15,178 bases of DNA, from positions 668 through 15,845 of the forward strand of contig PMCR01000363.1 of assembly GCA_003155465.1 (NCBI GenBank), in the 5' to 3' direction. Numbering within the stretch: the stretch's first letter is position 1; the number at the start of each line of letters is the position of its first letter. The notes under the pieces are model-generated. The model had not been told where the DNA came from. It saw nothing but the letters and a program-made list of their open reading frames with translations, and searched no databases. The position numbers and the translations under genes were made by a program. Of this stretch, positions 7,346-13,748 are shown in pieces. Source of the DNA: Myxococcales bacterium. Its GTDB lineage: Bacteria > Myxococcota > Polyangia > Fen-1088.

Positions 7346-8965
7346 ATGAGGATGAAACCACACAGACGCCTGCCGAAGTGCACGGCCGCCAGGTTGCCGG
7401 GGAGCGCCTTCGTCCGTGCAGCCGTCGCTATTCCGCTCAGTCTGGTTGTGGCCACTGCGGGCATGACCTCCGGTTGCGGCTTCATCATTTTCAATTCCAA
7501 CCTCACCAAACGTGCAGTGGTGGTGGAGGAACCCGCCGACAGCGTCGACGACGTCGAGCTCAACAGCGAACCTCTGGGTGCTGATATCAACCTGGATGGC
7601 GCGCCTGCGGGCAAGACGCCGACGACGCTGAGGCTCAGCTACCAGACTCAGATTCGAAGAAAGAATCAACGCGCCTGCTGGTCGGCTCTCCCCCTCATGC
7701 TTCTCGACGCGGCAGTCGTCGGGGCGGCGATAGGCGCCGGTAGCTACTATCGGAGCCGAAAGGCACCGATCAGCAGCCCGATTTTCTACACCACGCTCGC
7801 CTTGGTGGGTGGGGGGAGTGCGACGCTTTTCCCGTTCTTCGGTATCATGGGTTTGGGCTGCCCTGGGGACAACGAGCGGGAATCTGAGGTGATGATCATT
7901 CGGCGTGACCACGTCGTGACTCTGGCGAGTGGCGGATGGAAGGAACGGCTTGCCATCACCGCGCCACACCGCGTTGATCAGAAGGTCAACTATCTCTTCT
8001 ATGGGCTGGATAGGGCCGAATGGGATCGGGCCAAAGAACAAAATACAGGGGTGGCCTATCAGGAGTACGTGAAGAAGTATCGCTCCGGTAGGTGGCGAAA
8101 TGACGCCAGAAATGCCATGGCACGAATTGAAGAGTCACGTAAGGAGGAAGAAATCCGTTGGGTAAAGGAACAACAGAGAATAGGAGAGGAAAAACGGAAG
8201 AAGGAATCGGAGCGGGCGGAGGCATGGAGCAAACGAGACAAGGATCTGACAGCCCTGCCTCGAGAGTACAAGGGAGATCCGGCCGGCGTCCTCGCCTATG
8301 TGCAAGAATTGACGCCGGAGGAGGTTCTGGGTCACAGCTATACATTGGCTTCTGCATTGCGCGATTGCGGCGTATCCAACAAGGATATCGCGGGAGTGTT
8401 CAGGCGCGCGGTGCAAACCCGGCCGCTAGATAGCGGTGCCGGAAAACGGCCCTTAGTTTTTGAGGTGTGGGATGCTCTGCAGCATGCCAACGTACCTAGA
8501 GAGGACATTGCTGGAGTATTGAAATACATCGAAAAGCCATGGCCGCCCGTGGACGCTTTCAACTGGTTGTTGTTTGCGCCATATTTGGATACGGCCCCGC
8601 CACCTAGGTTGGTCAGCGAGTTCGTTAATCGTATGCGTAGTAGTAAGCACGCGTTTGGCGTGGTTGCGGAAGATGACTTTCCGGCACTGGTAGCTGCGTT
8701 GTTGCGGGCTGGTCTGTCACCTTCCAGTATTGCCGAGATGATTGCGAAGAACATGAGAAGTCAGCCGGGTGGACATGCTCTCATTACGATGAGCCCGCAC
8801 GACATAACGGTCTACGCTCACGACGGCGAACGCGTAGTGATAACTAATGGTGCCTGGCGGAAAGCGTTGCGGGAGGCGGGGGCGTCAGAGAGAGCGGTAG
8901 ACGGTATTACCAAGACGCTTGACGCCATCGGTGCTGGGATACCTGTTGTTCCCAGCAGGCCTTGA
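7346..8965 (+). CDS. PEGA-domain envelope protein with coiled coil and helical repeats
   Basis: A 539-residue protein of unknown function. The N-terminus is basic, then hydrophobic up to MTSGC, giving a signal peptide with possible lipidation at Cys44. A PEGA domain (about 70-100, NSEPLGADINLDG..AGKTPTTL) follows; PEGA domains are small surface beta-folds. Two membrane-type segments lie at about 112-136 and 144-172. A strongly charged coiled coil spans about 258-300 (RIEESRKEEEIRWV onward). The C-terminal half has four degenerate copies of a helical unit, beginning at residues 337 (ALRDCGVSNKDIAGV), 377 (ALQHANVPREDIAGV), 451 (ALLRAGLSPSSIAEM) and 507 (ALREAGASERAVDGI). That half is about 52-57% GC in the lines I counted, against about 65% in the sugar operon. 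ATG at 7346 has no strong SD, and ATG at 7352 is equally possible. An IS91 fragment starts within about 30 bp of the stop, so the C-terminus could be truncated. Confidence 0.75.
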   Translation: MRMKPHRRLPKCTAARLPGSAFVRAAVAIPLSLVVATAGMTSGCGFIIFNSNLTKRAVVVEEPADSVDDVELNSEPLGADINLDGAPAGKTPTTLRLSYQTQIRRKNQRACWSALPLMLLDAAVVGAAIGAGSYYRSRKAPISSPIFYTTLALVGGGSATLFPFFGIMGLGCPGDNERESEVMIIRRDHVVTLASGGWKERLAITAPHRVDQKVNYLFYGLDRAEWDRAKEQNTGVAYQEYVKKYRSGRWRNDARNAMARIEESRKEEEIRWVKEQQRIGEEKRKKESERAEAWSKRDKDLTALPREYKGDPAGVLAYVQELTPEEVLGHSYTLASALRDCGVSNKDIAGVFRRAVQTRPLDSGAGKRPLVFEVWDALQHANVPREDIAGVLKYIEKPWPPVDAFNWLLFAPYLDTAPPPRLVSEFVNRMRSSKHAFGVVAEDDFPALVAALLRAGLSPSSIAEMIAKNMRSQPGGHALITMSPHDITVYAHDGERVVITNGAWRKALREAGASERAVDGITKTLDAIGAGIPVVPSRP

Positions 8966-8994
8966 GAGCGCAGAGCCCCACTTCAACCTCAGCC

Positions 8995-9238
8995 CGCGTG
9001 TCGCCGCAAAGAACAAGTCTCGACTTCAAGCGACCATGGTCCGATGGCACCTCGTCGGTCGAGATGGACCCGCTCGCTCTCATGCCAGACTCCACCGCGC
9101 CTGATCTCCCTCATCAAGAGCGGACCCATCGCCAAGAAGGTCCTGACCGCCATGCACCTGCCCACCGAGATCCCGGAGCTGCCCCCTGCGCGCCCGCCGC
9201 CTCGGCAGCCTGAGAGCGGCGAGAACTGGGTGAACTGA
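8995..9238 (+). pseudogene. IS91-family transposase, C-terminal remnant with internal deletion
   Basis: Two frames carry the similarity. Frame one, about 8995-9084, reads SLDFKRPWSDGTSSVEMD followed by PLALM. This matches the IS91/IS801 transposase segment 'y.lKrPW.DGTt.v...PlelI'. Thirteen bases later a second frame (9098-9238) reads RLISLIKSGPIAKKVL and ends LPTEIPELPPARPPPRQP before TGA. This matches the extreme C-terminus of the same family ('mrLia.I.dp..i..IL.hLgLp.e.P...PARpPP'). The part that normally lies between them (80-100 residues, recalled) is missing, and the frame shifts at the junction. The Y2 or HUH catalytic region is absent as well. It is a dead fragment; the left boundary is approximate. 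Confidence 0.6.
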
Positions 9239-9269
9239 GCAAGGCGACCTCGGCGGGGACGCGATGGGA

Positions 9270-9446
9270 TAGACTGCGCCCCGTGGTCAAGGCACGCCTT
9301 CCAGGACATGCCGGAGGTGCTGCCGGATGTGCCCGAACATGCGAAACGCGGCCCGCAAGGCCGGGCTGGCGGGTACGGCGGCCTGGTGCCGCGATGTGGA
9401 GTAGAGTTTCTCGAACGAAGAAGCCCCCTTCGAATCGCTCAGGCAC
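9270..9446 (+). repeat. 177-bp direct repeat, copy B (insertion-sequence left-end remnant)
   Basis: The same sequence and orientation as 5201-5377, with 10 mismatches and no gaps. Similarity to copy A ends abruptly at 9446, after the codons for SNEEAPFESL that open the transposase-like frame of copy A, so this copy lacks the helix-turn-helix. It starts 31 bp after the IS91 remnant's stop. The 194 bp from 9447 to the lipoprotein start hold no recognisable gene. Confidence 0.95.
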
Positions 9447-9640
9447 CAGCGTCGCCGCCCTGGCTGTGGATTCACACCATTTGCTGGGACTCTATCCATC
9501 GGCCATTGGCGCAAGACGTCCAGGGATGGCCACCGGATCGAGAAAGACCCAAATCTGTCGATGAGTCTAAAGTTGTCTCCCAGAAAACCGTCGATGGCGC
9601 AAGGTACGCGTTGGCCGGCAAGACGATTGGAGGAAGCCCC

Positions 9641-10189
9641 ATGAAAACAACCACAAAACATCCTCGACCTCACCGGCTCTCGCTCGTCGGTCTTGCAACC
9701 CTGGTTTGCGCGGCCCAGGCGGGATGCGGAAAGAAATCGAGGACGCTCACAGATGACAGCGGGATCACGGCTACGGATGCGCAGGGTGACGCCACTCCCC
9801 CCGGCGCAGACCCGACCGCTGATGGCGGAACCTCGGGGGCGGTGACGTGCAGCACGGTGAGCGATTGCACCGCCGAGGGCGCGTGCCCTCCGGACGCCGT
9901 CATGGGCTGCACTTGCGTGGCCGTGCCTACGGGAAGGACTTGCCTTCCCATGTGCTTTGCCACGAGTGATTGTCCTAAGCTGATGGACCAGCCGCTTGCC
10001 TGCAGCGCCGCGGGACTCTGTATCCCCGAGGATCAAATCACTCTCGACGCCGGCCATCGTACCAGACCGCTGGTCCCGGACGCGAAACGCACGTCCGATG
10101 CAGACGATGCCAAGCCCGCCGGCCCCGATGGGACCTCGCCACCGATGGCGGAAGACGCGCCGGCGGATTTTGCAGATGCGCTTCGGTGA
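9641..10189 (+). CDS. Small Cys-rich lipoprotein
   Basis: A 182-residue exported protein of unknown function. ATG at 9641 is preceded by GGAGGAAG at good spacing, although the frame stays open far upstream through remnant B. Residues 1-29 form a basic and hydrophobic signal ending QAGC, with Cys29 the likely lipidated residue (imperfect lipobox). A low-complexity Asp/Thr/Gly linker follows. Residues 70-127 contain ten cysteines in a regular pattern (C-x5-C-x5-C, then CTC, and C-x2-C-x5-C), like disulfide-rich modules repeated in myxobacterial surface lipoproteins. The tail is Asp/Pro/Ala-rich and ends without further structure. It converges on the phospholipase D-like gene. No enzymatic motif is visible; a binding or structural role on the cell surface is inference. 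Confidence 0.7.
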   Translation: MKTTTKHPRPHRLSLVGLATLVCAAQAGCGKKSRTLTDDSGITATDAQGDATPPGADPTADGGTSGAVTCSTVSDCTAEGACPPDAVMGCTCVAVPTGRTCLPMCFATSDCPKLMDQPLACSAAGLCIPEDQITLDAGHRTRPLVPDAKRTSDADDAKPAGPDGTSPPMAEDAPADFADALR

Positions 10190-10293
10190 AGACAAAATGG
10201 CGCTTGTTCCGACTACGAAGGAAGAATCTATGCACCGTCCCGAGCAAGACTTCGTGGTCAACCTGCAGCTGTGCCGGCTGCCCGGTACGTGAT

Positions 10294-10317
10294 AGCCAGT
10301 CAGCCGGTCTGCTGGCT
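10294..10317. terminator. Hairpin between convergent genes
   Basis: AGCCAG (10294-10299) pairs with CTGGCT (10312-10317), and after one unpaired T the inner CAG/CTG extends the stem to 9 bp around the loop CCGGT. It lies 104 bp after the lipoprotein stop and 46 bp after the phospholipase D-like stop (in that gene's direction), where a shared bidirectional terminator would be expected. No T-tract follows on either strand, so the role is tentative. The rest of 10190-10363 shows nothing I can support. Confidence 0.4.
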
Positions 10318-10363
10318 TGCCTCCGCCGAGACGGGTGAACGGGAGCGGAAATGCCGGCTGCGG

Positions 10364-12091
10364 CTATGCCTGCCAAGCGCCGTGGAAATACTGTCGCCGG
10401 CGCGACTTGGGTCCGGTGCCGAAATGGGCAGCCACCCAACTGGAATCCGGCCGCAGGTAGCCACCAGAACTCTGCGTGGCTTTCTTCGATTTCGCCGCTT
10501 TCTTCCGCTCTTCCTGGATCTTCTTCGACAGATAGCGAGCGTAGAGATGATCGAAGATGCGCATGAACTCGCCGAAGTAGATGTCGGCGACGCGCTGGTC
10601 GCTGCGGATGATCAACATGTTCTCGTCGTTGTTGCCCTGCGAGCCGCCGCTGAAGTTCGCCGATCCGGTAATGACGGTGGGATCCTCGCCCAATGGATCG
10701 ATGAGCATGAACTTGTCGTGGATGTAGAGGTTCTTGTTCAGACCGGTGAGCTTCTCCTCGACAAAGGCCGGCAGCGCGCCCTCCTCGAACTTGGCCCCCG
10801 CGGCATAGACGACGTCCTCGTCACGTGTAATCAGATCGCCCTGCGTCAACTGCTTGTCCGACAGGACGAAGCGCAGGACGTTAGAGTCTGCCTCCAGAAA
10901 TGGTTCGAAGTCCTTCGCGAGGGAGAAGGCGACCGTGAAACACACAATCTCGCCCGCCTCCGCCATGCGCTTGGCGTACCACTGCAGCGTCTTCGGATCG
11001 CGCGGGCTGAACAGGGCGGTGATCGAGCCGGCCGCCGGCCTTCCGTCGGGAGTCGGCGTGGCGCTGTTGTTCCTCGCCGACAGGCCGCTCTTCCCGGGGT
11101 CGGTGCGGGTCTCACTGAACGGCTTGGAAGCGGGGGGCGGCGGCTCGATCGAATTGCAGAGTGCATTCCAGTAGTCCAGGTACTTCCCAGCCACACCGGC
11201 GTCGTGGACGATGTGCCCCACGTTCGAGTGGCCGAAAATGCCTCCGTCGGAGATATTGGTGGAGCCCGTCCACACTTCCACTGGCTTGCCGTCCATGAGA
11301 AGGACGATGAACTTGTTGTGCTTCTGCGCGCCGCCCGCCTTGCGTGGAGCACACACTTTCGCCAGACCCAACCGAGTGATCATCTTGCGGTTGTCTTCTC
11401 CATACGAGGGATCGTCGTAGAGGATCTTCACATCCACGCCGCGATCCTGAAGCGCGGCCTCGAACTCCGCACCGACGGGGTCGTAGTGAAATTCGTAGAG
11501 TGCCGCGCGCAGGCTGAATCGGCTGTCCTTGGCGCGCCCGATGAACTCGATCAGGGCCTCGTAGAGGCCGCGCGACAGCCACGCCATCTGCGCTGACGTC
11601 GGATCGGCCGTCTTCGGAGCGGGATCGGGAAACTGCCGGGCATAGGCCTGCGAGCCCGCCGCCCCGCGGTTGAAGAAAACCGAGTGCACCGAACCGTAGA
11701 GTGGCTCGGTTTCGATGTCGACCGCAACCGCCAGGTCATCCCGCAACTGCAACGCTTTGGGCGCGCCCATCGCCGGAACAATCCGATAGCGGTATTTCGT
11801 CGATGGCTTGGGCGTGTAGTCGCCCCACTGAAAGGACTGCACCGGATGCTCGGAGGTCGGCACTGGCGTGCCGGCGGGCAGGCCCCTGTCCTTCTCCTCG
11901 AAGCGTTTGATCCCGCGCAGGAAGTAGCGCTCGGCCACCGCCCCGCCGTCGAATTCCGTCCGTTCGATAGCGAACCCGAGCAGGGTCTTCGTGTCGAATT
12001 GGTCCTGCTTGAGATCCCACGCAAGCACCACCACATGACTGCCTGAAACTGCGCGGACAGAGAGCTGGGCTTCCGAGTTCTTCTTTCTCAT
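10364..12091 (-). CDS. Phospholipase D-like protein with two HKD motifs
   Basis: A 575-residue protein. I start it at ATG 12091 because GGAGGG lies at the right distance upstream; the frame also extends to 12148 without an SD. Residues 1-150 look like a fibronectin type III-type beta domain (strands with VVVLAWDL and STKYRYRIVPA). Two PLD half-sites follow: His258-Asn-Lys260 with six residues to Asp267 and then GSTNIS, and the canonical HDKFMLID (His458, Lys460, Asp465) followed by GSANFSGG. Two HKD sites make one active centre that works through a phosphohistidine intermediate. Family members include phospholipases, nucleases and phosphatidyltransferases. No signal peptide or membrane segment is visible, so a cytoplasmic or non-classically exported protein is likely. 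The gene is transcribed away from the symporter operon. Substrate is not deducible; the GSTN/GSAN spacing and the lack of a lipid-binding motif fit a nuclease-like or uncharacterised PLD subfamily as well as a phospholipase. Confidence 0.88.
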   Translation of the reverse strand: MRKKNSEAQLSVRAVSGSHVVVLAWDLKQDQFDTKTLLGFAIERTEFDGGAVAERYFLRGIKRFEEKDRGLPAGTPVPTSEHPVQSFQWGDYTPKPSTKYRYRIVPAMGAPKALQLRDDLAVAVDIETEPLYGSVHSVFFNRGAAGSQAYARQFPDPAPKTADPTSAQMAWLSRGLYEALIEFIGRAKDSRFSLRAALYEFHYDPVGAEFEAALQDRGVDVKILYDDPSYGEDNRKMITRLGLAKVCAPRKAGGAQKHNKFIVLLMDGKPVEVWTGSTNISDGGIFGHSNVGHIVHDAGVAGKYLDYWNALCNSIEPPPPASKPFSETRTDPGKSGLSARNNSATPTPDGRPAAGSITALFSPRDPKTLQWYAKRMAEAGEIVCFTVAFSLAKDFEPFLEADSNVLRFVLSDKQLTQGDLITRDEDVVYAAGAKFEEGALPAFVEEKLTGLNKNLYIHDKFMLIDPLGEDPTVITGSANFSGGSQGNNDENMLIIRSDQRVADIYFGEFMRIFDHLYARYLSKKIQEERKKAAKSKKATQSSGGYLRPDSSWVAAHFGTGPKSRRRQYFHGAWQA

Positions 12092-12310
12092 GACGATTCC
12101 CTCCAGTTGGCGGCAATGAACAGCCCGCACGCTCGGCATCATAGCCACGTTTCACGCGCAAAGTACTGCAGGAACGGCGGCCAGCCGTCGCCAGCCTGAT
12201 CCCCGCGCCGCACCCGGTCAGCCGGCTGCTCGCCGTCGCCGAACCCCAGGCATTGCTTGCAGGCGCCAGGTTTGTTCTACTGGGCCTCCCCTTGTGGGGA
12301 GGAGCCAAGA
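12092..12310. promoter_or_regulatory. Divergent promoter region between the PLD-like gene and the sugar operon
   Basis: 219 bp that must contain both promoters. Dyads seen are a perfect 10-bp palindrome CAGCCGGCTG at 12219-12228 and ACGGC-N5-GCCGT at 12174-12188; either could bind a regulator. No convincing -35/-10 pair can be picked by eye at this GC content. The last 27 bp hold the ribosome-binding-site hairpin listed separately. Confidence 0.35.
12285..12302 (+). promoter_or_regulatory. Hairpin that masks the symporter Shine-Dalgarno
   Basis: CCTCCCC (12285-12291), loop TTGT, GGGGAGG (12296-12302): a perfect 7-bp GC-rich stem. The 3' arm overlaps the purine-rich Shine-Dalgarno GGGGAGGAG (12296-12304), which ends 6 nt before the ATG at 12311. 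In a folded transcript the 16S-pairing bases would be occupied, so translation of the symporter would depend on opening this stem by a ribosome, protein or temperature. No T-run follows, so it is not an intrinsic terminator. The effect is inferred. Confidence 0.6.
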
Positions 12311-13735
12311 ATGTCCACTACACCTGCGACCGCGGCGAACGAGAAGCTCTCATTCAAGGAGAAATTCGGCTATGCCCTGGGCGACACGGCTTCCAATCTG
12401 TTCTGGATGACGTTCGTGTACTTCGGCAGCTACTTCTACACCGACGTGTTCGGCCTGGCGCCGGCGGCGATGGCCACTCTGTTCTTCGTAACCCGCATCT
12501 TGGACACGGTTTTCGACCCGCTGATGGGAATGCTGGCGGATCGTACCAACACCCGCTGGGGGAAGTTCCGGCCCTACCTCCTGTGGATGGTGGTGCCCTT
12601 CGGCGTGTGCGGCTCGCTGGCTTTCATCACGCCGCCCTTTGGGGCGGGCGGGAAGCTGGTCTGGGCCTATGTCACCTACGGCCTCATCGGCCTGGTCTAC
12701 AGCGCCATCAACCTGCCCTACTCGGCCTTGCTGGGCGTCATTTCACCCAGCAGCGCGGAACGGACCAAGGCGTCGTCGTTCCGCTTCGTGGGCGCCTACT
12801 CCGCCGGTCTGGTGGTCAGCCTGTGCACCATGTACCTGGTCGATTTCTTGGGCGGCACCAACAAGCAGACCGGCTTTGCCCTGACCGTGGGCCTATACGC
12901 CCTGCTCGGCATGGTCATGTGGATCGTGTGCTTCTCCACCACGAAAGAGAGGGTCAAGCCCCCGGCAAGTCAGTCGTCGTCGTTCCTGCGTGACCTGGGC
13001 GACGTGGTGACCAACGTGCCATGGCTGGTGCTCTTCGTGCTCGGCATCGCCACGCTCAGTTACGTGTCCATCCGCAACGGGTGCTTCACCTACTACTTCA
13101 AGTATTACGTGGGCGCGCAGACTGTCCTCGGCATCAATCTGACGGCGAACAGCATGCTGGGCGCTTTCCTGGTGGTGGGATCACTGGCCAGCCTTTTCGG
13201 GACATCCCTGGTCGCGCCGGTTGCCCAGCGCATCGGCAAGCGGACCCTCTACATGATCATGATGGGGATCTCGTCGGTGCTGACCATCTCGTTCTATTTT
13301 CTGCGGCCGCAGGACGTGATCGCGATGTTCGTGCTGCAGATTCTGGCCAATCTCATCATGGGCCCGACCACGGCGCTGGTGTACGCCATGTACGCGGATG
13401 CGTCCGACTATTCGGAATGGAAGACCGGGCGCCGATCGACCGGCCTGGTGTTCGCGGCCTCGTCGTTCGCCCAGAAGATGGGATGGACCGTGGGGGGAAC
13501 GGTGACCGGTCTGATCCTGGCCGGGTTTGGCTATCAGGCGGAAATCAAGCAGACCGCCGAGACCCTGACCGGGCTCAAGCTGCTGGTCAGTTTCATTCCC
13601 GCGGTCGGCAGCGTGCTGGCCGCCATCCTGCCGCTGTTCTACTCGCTGAACGACAAGCGCATGAAGCAGATCGAGAAGGATCTGGCCGAACGGCGGGCCG
13701 GCCTGGCAGCGTCGCCTGGCCAGCAACCGAGCTAG
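12311..13735 (+). CDS. GPH-family sugar:cation symporter
   Basis: A 474-residue inner-membrane transporter of the major facilitator superfamily, glycoside-pentoside-hexuronide (MelB/LacS/XylP) family. The start at 12311 follows GGGGAGGAG. Motifs are typical: KFGYALGDTASNLFW in the first helix, then LDTVFDPLMGMLADRTN with RWGKFRPYLLW. Asp65 and Asp69 match the cation-site aspartates Asp55 and Asp59 of MelB. About twelve hydrophobic segments are seen; the second half has WKTGRRSTGLVFAASSFAQKMG, another family signature. The C-terminus is a short basic tail without the IIA-like domain found in LacS. GPH carriers bring in disaccharides with Na+ or H+. The next gene, 13 bp downstream, is a cellobiose phosphorylase, so cellobiose or a related beta-glucoside is the probable cargo (inference from operon context). 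Confidence 0.93.
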   Translation: MSTTPATAANEKLSFKEKFGYALGDTASNLFWMTFVYFGSYFYTDVFGLAPAAMATLFFVTRILDTVFDPLMGMLADRTNTRWGKFRPYLLWMVVPFGVCGSLAFITPPFGAGGKLVWAYVTYGLIGLVYSAINLPYSALLGVISPSSAERTKASSFRFVGAYSAGLVVSLCTMYLVDFLGGTNKQTGFALTVGLYALLGMVMWIVCFSTTKERVKPPASQSSSFLRDLGDVVTNVPWLVLFVLGIATLSYVSIRNGCFTYYFKYYVGAQTVLGINLTANSMLGAFLVVGSLASLFGTSLVAPVAQRIGKRTLYMIMMGISSVLTISFYFLRPQDVIAMFVLQILANLIMGPTTALVYAMYADASDYSEWKTGRRSTGLVFAASSFAQKMGWTVGGTVTGLILAGFGYQAEIKQTAETLTGLKLLVSFIPAVGSVLAAILPLFYSLNDKRMKQIEKDLAERRAGLAASPGQQPS

Positions 13736-13748
13736 CGGAGATCCTGTC

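Noticed and set aside
7199..8041. 280-codon minus-strand open frame opposite the PEGA gene
   Set aside because: Antisense to the signal peptide and PEGA domain; no SD or motif.
5201..9446. Reading the 177-bp copies as a MITE or as phage attachment sites
   Set aside because: The ends are not inverted repeats of each other, copy A continues into a transposase-like frame, and there is no integrase gene or tRNA beside either copy.
9287..10261. 324-codon minus-strand open frame opposite the Cys-rich lipoprotein
   Set aside because: Runs antisense through repeat copy B and the lipoprotein, which has a good SD and signal peptide; the translation is Arg/Gly/Ser-rich without domains.
10271..11596. 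441-codon plus-strand open frame opposite the phospholipase D-like gene
   Set aside because: It is antisense to a gene with two clear HKD motifs; the translation is compositionally biased, has no recognisable motif and no SD, as expected for a shadow of a high-GC gene.
12257..12310. Upstream start of the symporter at 12257
   Set aside because: It lacks an SD, and the added residues include the hairpin and the true SD GGGGAGGAG; family N-termini fit the 12311 start.
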